From Firmicutes bacterium UBA1422 (GTDB lineage Bacteria; Bacillota; Clostridia; Peptostreptococcales; Anaerovoracaceae), in contig DBPK01000016.1 of assembly GCA_002304835.1 (NCBI GenBank), positions 1 through 64,000 on the forward strand: a stretch of 64,000 nt of DNA, given 5' to 3'. The notes under the pieces are model-generated. The model saw nothing but the letters and a program-made list of their open reading frames with translations. It had not been told where the DNA came from and made no database searches. The translations under genes were made by a program, and so were the position numbers. Every line of letters begins with the position of its first letter. Within the stretch, counting starts at the first letter, position 1. This document shows, one piece after another, positions 33,332 through 42,548 of the stretch.

Positions 33332-33754
33332 TTATTTGTTATGACTTTTTTTCTTGGTCATGATTATGCTTTTTTTCACTTCTCCGTCGGAGTCGGCTTT
33401 TTTTATTTCGGTTTCATCCATTAATGTTTTTATTATCTCCATGCTAAGGTCTCCCTCCCTGGGGCAGTCAAGGCAGATCCTGCCTTTTTTTGGGACCTTA
33501 TGACCGCAATCGGTTTCACTTATTTTGATTACTATTTTTTCTCCGTCTGTTTCACATTCAACTTCATAACAGGAGCACCAGCCTTCAAAACCGTGACATA
33601 TTACCTGCTTACAGGCCTCCCCGGTGGCAAGCTTTATATCATTTACGGCTTCCAGGTCAAATCCTGCCTGAACGGCAGCCGCTTCCACCGCCAGCTCTGT
33701 AACCATGGTGTATTTTGGATTGCCGGGCATGGTCATTTTGATTTTCTCTGTCAT
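33332..33754 (-). CDS. RsbW/SpoIIAB-like anti-sigma factor kinase, cysteine-rich
   Basis: The start at 33754 follows AAGGAG; a longer frame would overlap gyrA. The 140-residue HATPase-fold protein aligns with RsbW-type anti-sigma factors: MTEKIKMTMPG, the AVNDIKLATGEACKQVICHG box and a DCGHKVPKK region. Two oddities: the metal-binding Asn of the usual EACxNxxxHG box is Gln here (EACKQ), and there are eight cysteines, including CSC and CLDC. It lies between gyrA and the sigma gene. No anti-anti-sigma gene is adjacent. Confidence 0.75.
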   Translation of the reverse strand: MTEKIKMTMPGNPKYTMVTELAVEAAAVQAGFDLEAVNDIKLATGEACKQVICHGFEGWCSCYEVECETDGEKIVIKISETDCGHKVPKKGRICLDCPREGDLSMEIIKTLMDETEIKKADSDGEVKKSIIMTKKKSHNK

Positions 33755-33773
33755 TTTTTTCTCCTTTTTTTCT

Positions 33774-36308
33774 TTATTTCTTTTTCTCTTCACCGAGAGT
33801 TTCCATGGACAGTTGTCCATTGTCTGCTTTTTCCATGCCGCTTTCTTTGCCGCTTTCTTTTTTGTCTGAAGTAATATCTTCTTCTTTTATGACCTTGGCC
33901 ATGGATATTATTTCTGTGTCCTCTGACACCTTCATTATCTTGACTCCTTGGGTTGCCCGCCCCAGCTTTGAAACATCTCCGGCTTTTATCCTTATTATTA
34001 TTCCGTTGGAATTTATAAGGAGGACTTCGTCTTCATCGTCCACGACCATGGCTCCGATAAGCTCTCCGGTTTTTTTGAATTTGCTCTTGTCATAAGTCAA
34101 AAGCCCCTTCCCGCCTCTTACCTGAACTTTGTATTCCTTTGCGGCAGTTCTTTTGCCGAAGCCTTTCTTTGTAACCACAAGAAGCTGTTCTTTTGGCTGT
34201 ACCAGCTGCATTGCCACCACTTCATCATCTTTTTCAAGCTTTATTGCACGAACGCCTCCTGCTATCCTGCCCATGGGTCTTACATCATTTTCAGAAAAAC
34301 ATATGCATTTTCCGTGTTTAGTTACTATTATCACATTGTCGGTGCCGGAAGTCTGTTTTATTCCCACCAGTTCATCTCCGTCTTTGAGATTGATGGCGAT
34401 CAGGCCGGCTTTTCTGTTCGTATCAAAATTGGACAATGCGGTTTTTTTGATGGTCCCGTGTTTTGTGACACCTATAAGATATCTGTCTTCTGAAAACTCC
34501 TTTATTGGTATTATTGCATTTATCCTTTCTCTCTGAAGCAGAGAAAGGAAATTGACCGCCGGGGTCCCCTTTGCCGTCCTGCCGGCTTCAGGCATCTCAT
34601 AGGCCTTTATTTTATGTGCTTTTCCCAGGTTTGTAAAGAACATAAGAGTATCATGCGTGGAGGTCATTATGAGGTCTGTAACAAAATCCTTTTCTCTTGT
34701 TGTTACACCCATTATACCTTTTCCACCTCTTCTCTGGGCCTTATATGTGTCTGTCGGTATCCTCTTCAGATATCCCAAATGTGTAAGAGTAATGGTGACC
34801 TGCTCTTTTTCGATAAGGTCTTCTTCGTCCATTTCAGTCACATCCGCCTCTATTTTTGTCCTTCTTTTGTCGGCATACTTTTGTTTTATCTCAAGCATTT
34901 CATCTTTTATGACGCCCATCAAAAGATTTTCGTCGGAAAGGATCTCTTTGTAATACTTTATTCTTTTCTGAAGTTCTGCGTATTCGTTTTCTATTTTCTC
35001 TCTTTCAAGCCCCTGTAGCCTGGCCAATCTCATGTCTAAGATGGCCTGGGCCTGTATGTCCGAAAGCTTGAATTCTTTCATCAGCCTTTCTTTTGCATCA
35101 TCATAACTGGTTCTGATGATTTTTATTATTGCATCTATGTTATCAAGGGCTATCCTCAGTCCTTCCAGTATATGTGCTCTGGCTTCCGCCTTGGCAAGAT
35201 CATATTTTGTTCTTCTTGTTATTACATCCTTCTGATGTTTCAGGTATTCAAAAAGTATTTCCTGCAGATTCAGTATCCTCGGCTGCCCGTCCACCAAAGC
35301 GATCATTATCATGCTGTAACTGTCTTCCATCTGCGTGTGTTTATAAAGTCTGTTCAGCGTTATTTGGGGATTTGCGTCTTTTTTAAGTTCTATCACTATA
35401 CGCATCCCGTCTCTGTTGGATTCATCTCTTATATATGATATGCCTTCTATCCTTTTTTCTTTTACCAGTTCGGCGATTTTTTCGATAAGCTTTGCCTTGT
35501 TTACCTGAAAAGGGATCTCCTTTACTATTATCTGGTATTTCCCTTTGGCTGTTTCTTCTGTTTCTGCCAGGGCACGGACCTTGACCCTTCCCTGACCGGT
35601 ATTGTAAGCTTCCCTCATGCCGCTTTTCCCCATAATTATTCCTCCGGTGGGAAAATCCGGTCCCTTTATACATTTTGTGAGGTCCTTTATGCTGCACTCC
35701 GGTTCATCGATCATTTTTATCGCCGCATCTATGACTTCTCCAAGATTATGAGGAGGTATCGATGTGGCCATTCCAACGGCTATCCCGTTTGATCCGTTTA
35801 CCAGCAGATTTGGAAATCTCGCCGGAAGTACCACCGGTTCTTTTTCTTCTTCATCAAAGTTGGGTACAAAATCTACAGTTTCTTTATCTATGTCTCTGAG
35901 CATCTGCAATGCGAAAGGGGTCATCCTTGCCTCTGTGTAACGCATTGCCGCAGCGCCGTCACCGTCCACAGAACCAAAGTTTCCGTGTCCGTCCACCATC
36001 ATATATCTTATAGAAAAGTCCTGAGCCATCCTTACCATCGCATCGTAAATAGACGAATCACCATGAGGATGGTATTTACCCATTACTTCCCCGACGATAC
36101 GGGCGGATTTTTTGTGGGGTTTATCCGGAGTTATTCCCAGTTCACTCATGCCGTAGAGTATCCTTCTGTGCACGGGTTTCATTCCGTCCCGCACATCGGG
36201 AAGGGCTCGTCCTACTATTACGCTCATGGCATAATCGATATAGGAGTTTTTCATTTCGCTGTGGATCTCGTGCTGTATAAGTTTCTGATCTTCGAGTAAA
36301 TTTGTCAT
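33774..36308 (-). CDS. gyrA: DNA gyrase subunit A
   Basis: 844 residues. The N-terminus carries SYIDYAMSVIVGRALPDVRDG, and AAAMRYTEARMT holds the catalytic Tyr. Six C-terminal beta-pinwheel blades follow, including the GyrA box QRRGGKG, and the protein ends in a charged tail of about 35 residues. With GyrB it introduces negative supercoils. Ten bp separate it from gyrB. Confidence 0.98.
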   Translation of the reverse strand: MTNLLEDQKLIQHEIHSEMKNSYIDYAMSVIVGRALPDVRDGMKPVHRRILYGMSELGITPDKPHKKSARIVGEVMGKYHPHGDSSIYDAMVRMAQDFSIRYMMVDGHGNFGSVDGDGAAAMRYTEARMTPFALQMLRDIDKETVDFVPNFDEEEKEPVVLPARFPNLLVNGSNGIAVGMATSIPPHNLGEVIDAAIKMIDEPECSIKDLTKCIKGPDFPTGGIIMGKSGMREAYNTGQGRVKVRALAETEETAKGKYQIIVKEIPFQVNKAKLIEKIAELVKEKRIEGISYIRDESNRDGMRIVIELKKDANPQITLNRLYKHTQMEDSYSMIMIALVDGQPRILNLQEILFEYLKHQKDVITRRTKYDLAKAEARAHILEGLRIALDNIDAIIKIIRTSYDDAKERLMKEFKLSDIQAQAILDMRLARLQGLEREKIENEYAELQKRIKYYKEILSDENLLMGVIKDEMLEIKQKYADKRRTKIEADVTEMDEEDLIEKEQVTITLTHLGYLKRIPTDTYKAQRRGGKGIMGVTTREKDFVTDLIMTSTHDTLMFFTNLGKAHKIKAYEMPEAGRTAKGTPAVNFLSLLQRERINAIIPIKEFSEDRYLIGVTKHGTIKKTALSNFDTNRKAGLIAINLKDGDELVGIKQTSGTDNVIIVTKHGKCICFSENDVRPMGRIAGGVRAIKLEKDDEVVAMQLVQPKEQLLVVTKKGFGKRTAAKEYKVQVRGGKGLLTYDKSKFKKTGELIGAMVVDDEDEVLLINSNGIIIRIKAGDVSKLGRATQGVKIMKVSEDTEIISMAKVIKEEDITSDKKESGKESGMEKADNGQLSMETLGEEKKK

Positions 36309-36318
36309 TTTTTATCTC

Positions 36319-38259
36319 CTAAATGTCAAGGTTCTGAACATATTTGGCATTATCTTCTATGAATTTCTTTCTTGGCGGGACTTTGTCTCCCATAAGCGTG
36401 GTGAAAATGGCATCCGCCGCCGCTGTATCTTCCAGTGTTATCTGTATAAGGGTCCTTTTTTTATAATCCATTGTGGTTTCCCAAAGCTGCTGAAAGTCCA
36501 TTTCGCCCAGACCCTTATATCTTTGTACGTCCACTTTTCCGGGCTTGTCCGCCATAGAAGCAAGAAGTTTCATCTGCTCCCTTTCTGAATAGGTGTAATG
36601 GGTGTCTTTTCCTTTTTTTACACGAAAAAGCGGAGGCTGTGCAGCGTAGACATACCCCCCTTCGATAAGAGGTGTCATATATCTGTAGAAGAACGTCAGA
36701 AGGAGTGTCCTTATATGGGCTCCGTCCACATCGGCATCTGTCATTATTATTATCTTGTGATAGCGGAGCTTCTTAACGTCAAATTCCTGTCCTATGTTGC
36801 ATCCGAAGGCCGTTATCATATTTTTTATTTCGTCGGAATTGAGGATCTTTTCGAGTCTGGCTTTTTCAACATTCAATATCTTGCCTCTTAAAGGAAGTAC
36901 CGCCTGGCGTTTTCTGTCTCTTCCCTGCTTTGCGCTTCCTCCTGCAGAATCCCCCTCAACAAGGAATATCTCTGAAAGCGCGGGATCTTTTTCTGAGCAG
37001 TCTGCCAGCTTGCCCGGAAGTGCCAGTCCGTCCAGTATACTGTTTTTTCTTGTTATTTCTCTGGCCTTTCTTGCCGCTTCTCTGGCTCTTGCCGCCTGAA
37101 GACATTTTGCTATTATCATTTTTGCCTGATTGGGGTTTTCCTGGAGAAATGCTGTAAGGTTCTCGTTGGTCACAGTTTCCACAAATCCTCTCATTTCACT
37201 GTTTCCCAGCTTTGCCTTTGTCTGCCCTTCAAACTGTGGGCTTGTGAGTTTTACGGAAATAATAGCAGTAAGGCCTTCCCTTACATCTTCTCCCGTAAGG
37301 GGCTGATCGTTTTCTTTAAGGAATTTGTTTTTTCTTGCATAATCATTGAATGCTCTGGTAAGGGCTGTTTTATAACCTATCAGGTGGAATCCTCCGTCTG
37401 TGGTGTTTATATTGTTTGCATATGAAAGTATGACTTCGTTATAGCGGTCTGTATACTGCATTGCCACTTCAACTTCCATATCCCCTTTGCCCGTCTTATC
37501 CTTTCCCTTTGCCTCGAAATATATAACTTCGGGATGGATGGGTTCTTTGCTCTGATTCTGATATTTTACAAATTCTTTTATTCCCCCTTCATAGAAAAAG
37601 ACTTCTTTTCTTTTTAGTCCTTCCCTTTCGTCCTTAAGGGATATGCTTACGCCTTTGTTCAGAAAAGCCATTTCTCTTAGTCTGTATTCAAGGGTGGCAA
37701 AATCAAAGTCTATTTCTTCGAATATATCAGGATCCGGCCAGAATGCTGTCTTTGATCCTGTCTTTTTTGATGTTCCTGTTTCCGTGAGCCTGGTCACTGC
37801 TTTGCCCTTGGAATACTCCTGATAGTATGTTTTTCCGTTTCTTTTTATCTCTACTTCCATTTTGGTGGAAAGGGCATTTACCACCGAAGCCCCAACTCCG
37901 TGAAGTCCTCCGGAAACCTTATATCCGCCGCCGCCGAATTTCCCTCCGGCATGAAGAACTGTATGTATTACCTCAAGGGCCGATATTTTTAATTTTGGAT
38001 GCATATCAACGGGCATTCCACGTCCGTCATCTTCAACGACTATAGAGTCATCCTTTTGTATAGTAACGTTTATATTGCTGCAAAATCCCGCCAAAGCTTC
38101 ATCTATGCTGTTATCAACTATTTCATAAACCAAATGATGAAGACCTTTTTCCCCTGTACTCCCGATATACATACCGGGTCTTTTTCTTACAGGTTCCAGG
38201 CCTTCCAGAACTTGGATCTGCTCCGCGTCATATTTTTGCTGTTTTGTGTTTGCTGCCAT
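36319..38259 (-). CDS. gyrB: DNA gyrase subunit B
   Basis: 646 residues from ATG 38259, chosen because GAGGTG lies 9 nt upstream. The GHKL ATPase motifs EIVDNSIDEA and DGRGMPVDM are followed by the transducer domain. The Toprim motifs EGDSAGGSAKQGRDR and DADVDGAHIRTLLLTF come next, with the C-terminal YKGLGEMD region. Typical length of the Gram-positive type. Confidence 0.98.
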   Translation of the reverse strand: MAANTKQQKYDAEQIQVLEGLEPVRKRPGMYIGSTGEKGLHHLVYEIVDNSIDEALAGFCSNINVTIQKDDSIVVEDDGRGMPVDMHPKLKISALEVIHTVLHAGGKFGGGGYKVSGGLHGVGASVVNALSTKMEVEIKRNGKTYYQEYSKGKAVTRLTETGTSKKTGSKTAFWPDPDIFEEIDFDFATLEYRLREMAFLNKGVSISLKDEREGLKRKEVFFYEGGIKEFVKYQNQSKEPIHPEVIYFEAKGKDKTGKGDMEVEVAMQYTDRYNEVILSYANNINTTDGGFHLIGYKTALTRAFNDYARKNKFLKENDQPLTGEDVREGLTAIISVKLTSPQFEGQTKAKLGNSEMRGFVETVTNENLTAFLQENPNQAKMIIAKCLQAARAREAARKAREITRKNSILDGLALPGKLADCSEKDPALSEIFLVEGDSAGGSAKQGRDRKRQAVLPLRGKILNVEKARLEKILNSDEIKNMITAFGCNIGQEFDVKKLRYHKIIIMTDADVDGAHIRTLLLTFFYRYMTPLIEGGYVYAAQPPLFRVKKGKDTHYTYSEREQMKLLASMADKPGKVDVQRYKGLGEMDFQQLWETTMDYKKRTLIQITLEDTAAADAIFTTLMGDKVPPRKKFIEDNAKYVQNLDI

Positions 38260-38297
38260 TAAAAAATTCACCTCTTTGTCTTTTATATTACGTTTTT

Positions 38298-38326
38298 ATT
38301 ATATAACAAAACAGCCTTTTTTACAA
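38298..38326 (-). promoter_or_regulatory. Promoter of gyrB-gyrA
   Basis: TTGTAA (38321-38326) and TATAAT (38298-38303) on the minus strand are 17 bp apart, embedded in the recF terminator. Confidence 0.75.
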
Positions 38327-38342
38327 TGAAAATAAGCTGTTT
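38305..38342 (-). terminator. Probable terminator after recF
   Basis: AAACAGC and GCTGTTT pair across about 20 nt (a few extra A:T pairs extend the stem), followed by TTGTTAT. The structure overlaps the gyrB promoter. It is moderate in strength. Confidence 0.5.
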
Positions 38343-38416
38343 GGCCTTTTTGGTGATTAAGTTTTTTTAAGTGCTTCAAAAGTTAGTTTTTTTTGAACAG
38401 GTGCCTTTTCAGGGGC

Positions 38417-39529
38417 TTATACATGTCCTGCTTTTTGTAAAACTTTTCCATTTTCTACCCTGTATTCTTTCCCCTCCGGCAAAGTCTTTTTTATGTCAGG
38501 GCTTATTTCGGTGGTGGTTATAAAAAGCTGCATGTCCCAAAGGGAATTTATAAGGTATTTTTGTCTGTTTGCATCAAGCTCTGAAAGAACATCATCCAGA
38601 AGAAGTATGGGCTTTTCTTTTTTTTCTTTTTCAATAATTTTTGTTTCAGCAAGCTTTATGGAAAGTGCCGCTGTTCTTTGCTGTCCCTGAGATCCGTACT
38701 TTTTTGCTTCATTTCCATTTATATAAATATCAAAATCGTCTTTATGCGGTCCTTTTCCGGTGTTTCCGTAAAAAAGGTCTTTTTGTCTGTTTTTTTTGAG
38801 AGTACTATTTATTTTGTTTTTTAGCTCTTCTTTGTTTTCGCTGTTTTCTATACTGGGTCTGTATTTTATTTCAAGTTTTTCTTTTCCTTCTGTTATTTCA
38901 TAATGCAGGTTTCTGCTTATTTCATCGATTTTTTTTATAAAATATTCTCTTCCTGAAATCAAAACTGCTCCTGCTTCCGAAAGCTGCTCATCCCACACTT
39001 CCACTATATCTTCATCTATTTTTCTTTCCTTCAGATAAGCATTTCTCTGTGCCAGTATTTTTTTATATGAGTATAAACTGCTCATATACGAATATTTCAT
39101 CTGACACATTTCTCTGTCCATGAAACTTCTTCTTTTCTCCGGGTCTTCTTTTACTATTTTTAGATCTTCCGGGGAAAAAACAACCACATATATATTGTCA
39201 AGAAGCTGGGATATTTTTTCTATTTTTAGACTGTTTTTTTTTATTCCTTTTTTTCCTTCTTTGCTTATGAATATTTCAAGTATCTCTTTTTCCCCTCCGT
39301 TTTCTTTATAAGCTGTTTTTACACGACAAAATTCCGAACCCATTTTTATCATTTCTTTTTCTCTTGGTGTGCGGAAGGATTTTCCCAGAGACATCAGATA
39401 TATGCTTTCAAGAAGATTTGTTTTTCCCTGAGCATTTTCTCCAAGGATCATATTCACTTTTCTGTGAAAATTCACCTTTTCTTTTTCGTAATTTCTGAAA
39501 TTTTCCAGTTCTATACTCTCAATATACAT
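38417..39529 (-). CDS. recF: DNA replication and repair protein RecF
   Basis: 370 residues, an SMC-like ATPase: Walker A GENAQGKTNLLESIYLM, signature GSQGQQRTAALSIKLAE, Walker B ILLLDDVLSELDANRQKY. It loads RecA at gaps. ATG 39529 lies just inside the end of dnaN (stop at 39532), so the two genes are coupled with a -1 type junction. A TTG two codons earlier is possible. Confidence 0.96.
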   Translation of the reverse strand: MYIESIELENFRNYEKEKVNFHRKVNMILGENAQGKTNLLESIYLMSLGKSFRTPREKEMIKMGSEFCRVKTAYKENGGEKEILEIFISKEGKKGIKKNSLKIEKISQLLDNIYVVVFSPEDLKIVKEDPEKRRSFMDREMCQMKYSYMSSLYSYKKILAQRNAYLKERKIDEDIVEVWDEQLSEAGAVLISGREYFIKKIDEISRNLHYEITEGKEKLEIKYRPSIENSENKEELKNKINSTLKKNRQKDLFYGNTGKGPHKDDFDIYINGNEAKKYGSQGQQRTAALSIKLAETKIIEKEKKEKPILLLDDVLSELDANRQKYLINSLWDMQLFITTTEISPDIKKTLPEGKEYRVENGKVLQKAGHV

Positions 39530-39531
39530 TA

Positions 39532-40650
39532 TCAAAAATCGCCGGATATTCTTACGGGCAATATGAGATATTCATATTCTTCCCCCTCAATGGGTTTTAA
39601 GAGACATGGTGTTGTTCCCGTTTTGAATTCCATTTTTACTTTTTCGTCTTCAATTTCTTTTAGTGCATCCATAAGATATTTTGAATTGAATCCTATTTCT
39701 ATATCTTCTCCTTCTTTTTCCATTATAATATCTTCCTTTACTGTCCCTTCTTCAGAACTTGAATTTATGGTAAGCAGATTTTCTTTTGCAGAGCATTTTA
39801 TCAGATTATTTTTTCCCTCTTTTGCCAAAAGTGAAGCCCTTTCTATACTCTCTTCAAGTTCTCTTTTCTCTATTATCATTTTTATTGCCTGTTCTTTGGG
39901 TATTATTTCTTTATACTTTATGAATTCTCCCTCCATAAGTCTTATTACTATTTTTGTTCTCTCAAGAAGTATTATTGCTTTTTTTGTGCTTAGTACTACT
40001 TTTATCTCTTCATCTTCTTCATTTTCCGATAATATTTTGTTTATATCATTAAGTATTTTTGCTGCTATTATTATTTTTTTCTTTTCTTCACTTTTCATTT
40101 TTTCCCTTGCCACGGCCATTCTGAATCCGTCAAGGGCTATCATATTGAATGAATTCTCTTCTATTTCAAGAAGTACTCCTACTATTATTCCCTTTGATTC
40201 GTCTATACTTGCTGAAAAAGAAGTTCTTTTTATCATTTTTTTGAGTATTTCTTTATCAAATGACAGCTGAGAAGAAACATTTTCTATTTCTCCTATGTTT
40301 GGGAATTCTTCCGCAGGAAATCCTACTATCTTGAACTCGGATTTTTCTGTTTTTATGGAGACTGTTCCTTTTTCTGTCATTTCAAAATATATTTCTTCAT
40401 TTGGCAATTTTCTTATTATATCTCCGAAAAGTTTTGCGGAAACTACTATGGATCCTTCTTCTTGGGTATTTATGTCAATATTTTTTTCTATGCTTAGATC
40501 AAGATCTGAAGCAGAAAGGGTAAGCTTATTATCAGATGATGCTTTAAGTAGTATTCCTTTTAGAATAGGAATAGTTGTTCTTATGGTAACTGCCTTTGAA
40601 ACAGTGTTTAATGCTCTTGAAAGTATTTGTTGATTACAAGAAAATTTCAT
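39532..40650 (-). CDS. dnaN: DNA polymerase III beta subunit (sliding clamp)
   Basis: 372 residues with the three-fold clamp repeat. The N-terminus MKFSCNQQILSRALNTVSKAV and the C-terminal PVRISG are characteristic. GGAGG lies 7-8 nt before the ATG. It is separated from dnaA by a 159-bp stretch that contains the unwinding part of the origin. The protein is unusually rich in Ile, Lys and Glu, like its neighbours dnaA and recF. Confidence 0.98.
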   Translation of the reverse strand: MKFSCNQQILSRALNTVSKAVTIRTTIPILKGILLKASSDNKLTLSASDLDLSIEKNIDINTQEEGSIVVSAKLFGDIIRKLPNEEIYFEMTEKGTVSIKTEKSEFKIVGFPAEEFPNIGEIENVSSQLSFDKEILKKMIKRTSFSASIDESKGIIVGVLLEIEENSFNMIALDGFRMAVAREKMKSEEKKKIIIAAKILNDINKILSENEEDEEIKVVLSTKKAIILLERTKIVIRLMEGEFIKYKEIIPKEQAIKMIIEKRELEESIERASLLAKEGKNNLIKCSAKENLLTINSSSEEGTVKEDIIMEKEGEDIEIGFNSKYLMDALKEIEDEKVKMEFKTGTTPCLLKPIEGEEYEYLILPVRISGDF

Positions 40651-40681
40651 TTCATTGCCTCCTTTTTTCTTATATATATAT

Positions 40682-40807
40682 TAGTAGTAATAGTAGTAGG
40701 GTCTGTGAAAATGTGGAAAAAGTATATTTGCTTTAAAATCTCAAAGGAAAAGAAGTAGTCAAAGCTGTTGATAAGTTCTTTTTTGCCGGTTGATAAAATG
40801 TTGATGA
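40682..40807. other. oriC unwinding region: DnaA-trios and weak DnaA boxes
   Basis: The dnaA-dnaN spacer contains a run of TAG triplets (40682-40699: TAG TAG TAA TAG TAG TAG). A short GGG follows, then a box-like TGTGGAAAA at 40712-40720. Further same-direction near-boxes are TGTTGATAA (40766-40774), GGTTGATAA (40788-40796) and TGTTGATGA (40799-40807). Read from the box, the triplets are 3'-GAT-5' repeats, the DnaA-trio arrangement known from B. subtilis. Confidence 0.75.
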
Positions 40808-40809
40808 AA

Positions 40810-42141
40810 TCATGATTCATTTATTATTTCTTTAAGAGTTTCAATATCTTTACTCACATTTTCATCTGAAAAAATTTCCTTTTTTATTTTCTGACAGGCA
40901 TGAAGAACAGTAGTATGATCTCTTCCGCCGAAGGAACCTCCTATTTTAGGAAGGGAAGAAGAGGTGAGTTCGCGGCACAAAAACATTGCCACCTGTCTTG
41001 GAAAAGCAAGGGATCTTATTTTTTTTGAGGATTCAATATCTTTTATTGTTATATTATAATATTTGCATACTGCTCTTTTTATATTCTCTGTATTTATTCT
41101 TAAGTCACCGGAGGATACTATATCTTTGAGATTTTCCTTTGCAAAAGAAACAGTAATGGGCTTGTTCATAAGAACAGAAAAGCTTATTATCCTGGAAAAA
41201 GCCCCTTCCAGTTCTCTTATATTATATTTTATTTTTTCAGCTATAAGATTAATAACAGATCTCAGATCCTCGGTTATTTCAACATTTTCAATTTCTGCTT
41301 TTTTCATTAATATAGCCACTCTTGTTTCATAATCCGGAGGCTGTATATCGGCGATAATGTTCCAGGAAAAACGGGATCTTAATCTTTCATCCAGATTTGT
41401 GAGCTTATTGGGAGCTCTGTCGCTGGAAATTATTATTTGTTTATTAAGATCATATAAGGTGTTGAAAGTATGGAAAAATTCTTCTTGTGTTGCTTCTTTT
41501 TTTTCTATAAATTGAATGTCATCAATCAGAAGAACATCAATGTTTCTATACTTCTTCTTAAAATTCCGTATCTTATTTTTGTCTTTCAGAGCCATAATAA
41601 GCTCATTGGTAAACATTTCAGAAGAAACATATAATACTTTTAGTTTTTTGTGATTTTCCAGTATGTAATGGCCGATAGCATGCATAAGATGGGTCTTCCC
41701 AAGACCGGAATCACCGTAAATAAAAAGAGGATTGTACATTTTGCATGGAGTTTCGGCGACAGCAAGGGCAACGGCATGAGCATACTGGTTGGTGCCTCCC
41801 ACAACAAAGTTTTCAAAGCTGTATCTGGGATTGAAGTAAAACTCTTCGTCAAAATCAGGCTCCTCATTCTTTTTTTGACTTTTTTCATGGAAAGAGTCAA
41901 TGAAATTTACTTTGTAGGGTTCATTAAAAACAGTTTTTACGGCATTTTCCAAAAGAGAGAGATATCTTTTTTTAAGAATATCTGTTATGAAAGGTTCCCC
42001 GCACTCTATATATAGGATTTTTTTTGAAAGATCTGTTTTTTTTGCAACAAGCGGAGATATCCAGGTTTCAAAGCTTACCGGGGGCAGCTCACTTTTAAGT
42101 AATTCCAATGTTTTTTCCCAGTTTTCTTGTAAGTTCTTCAT
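40810..42141 (-). CDS. dnaA: Chromosomal replication initiator protein
   Basis: 443 residues. Domain I (WEKTLELLKSELPPVSFETWI) is followed by a short domain II and the AAA+ domain with Walker A GDSGLGKTHLMHAIG and Walker B VLLIDDIQFI. The C-terminal DNA-binding domain has the signature GGRDHTTVLHACQKI. All parts are present at normal length. It is the first gene of the left replichore and divergent from rpmH. Confidence 0.99.
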   Translation of the reverse strand: MKNLQENWEKTLELLKSELPPVSFETWISPLVAKKTDLSKKILYIECGEPFITDILKKRYLSLLENAVKTVFNEPYKVNFIDSFHEKSQKKNEEPDFDEEFYFNPRYSFENFVVGGTNQYAHAVALAVAETPCKMYNPLFIYGDSGLGKTHLMHAIGHYILENHKKLKVLYVSSEMFTNELIMALKDKNKIRNFKKKYRNIDVLLIDDIQFIEKKEATQEEFFHTFNTLYDLNKQIIISSDRAPNKLTNLDERLRSRFSWNIIADIQPPDYETRVAILMKKAEIENVEITEDLRSVINLIAEKIKYNIRELEGAFSRIISFSVLMNKPITVSFAKENLKDIVSSGDLRINTENIKRAVCKYYNITIKDIESSKKIRSLAFPRQVAMFLCRELTSSSLPKIGGSFGGRDHTTVLHACQKIKKEIFSDENVSKDIETLKEIINES

Positions 42142-42175
42142 ATTTATCCCCTAAAAACAAAAATAGTGTATGTCC

Positions 42176-42204
42176 ATAATACAAAAAAAGTTATCCACAG
42201 GCAA
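42176..42204 (-). promoter_or_regulatory. dnaA promoter overlapping a DnaA box
   Basis: TTGCCT (42199-42204) and TATTAT (42176-42181) on the minus strand are 17 bp apart. A perfect DnaA box TTATCCACA (42191-42199) lies in the spacer, so DnaA could repress its own gene. Confidence 0.7.
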
Positions 42205-42265
42205 GGGGTAAAAGAAAATTTCTGAAAAATAAAAAAAATGGGACTTATCCACAGAGAGTGGATAA
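42191..42265. other. oriC DnaA-box cluster upstream of dnaA
   Basis: Two perfect boxes TTATCCACA lie at 42191-42199 and 42245-42253. A near-perfect inverted box TTATCCACT (plus strand AGTGGATAA) lies at 42257-42265. With the DnaA-trio region inside the dnaA-dnaN gap, this forms a bipartite origin. Confidence 0.85.
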
Positions 42266-42341
42266 AATTGTGCAAGGAATCAACAGCACCACAACATGTT
42301 GTTTTATACTGTTATATCCTGCTGTAAAAGGTATAAAATCA

Positions 42342-42370
42342 TTGACATAGAAAGGTCTCGGAATTATAAT
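42342..42370 (+). promoter_or_regulatory. rpmH-rnpA promoter
   Basis: TTGACA (42342-42347) and TATAAT (42365-42370) with a 17-bp spacer: a consensus promoter directed away from oriC. Confidence 0.92.
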
Positions 42371-42401
42371 TATAGGGCATGTGTGCAAGGAGGTGTATAA
42401 T

Positions 42402-42536
42402 ATGAAAATGACTTATCAGCCGAAAAAAAGACAGAGAAAAAAAGAACACGGCTTCAGAAAAAGAATGAAAACAAAAAGCGGCAGAAATGTTCTCAAGAGA
42501 AGAAGACTGAGGGGAAGAAAAGTTCTGTCAGCGTAA
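42402..42536 (+). CDS. rpmH: 50S ribosomal protein L34
   Basis: A 44-residue basic protein with the L34 signature: MKMTYQPKKRQRKKEHGF, then RMKTKSGRNVLKRRRLRGRK and a C-terminal LSA. AAGGAGGTG precedes the ATG by about 7 nt. It heads the rpmH-rnpA-yidD-yidC-jag operon and starts 30 bp after a consensus promoter. Confidence 0.98.
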   Translation: MKMTYQPKKRQRKKEHGFRKRMKTKSGRNVLKRRRLRGRKVLSA

Positions 42537-42548
42537 AGGACAGGTTTT

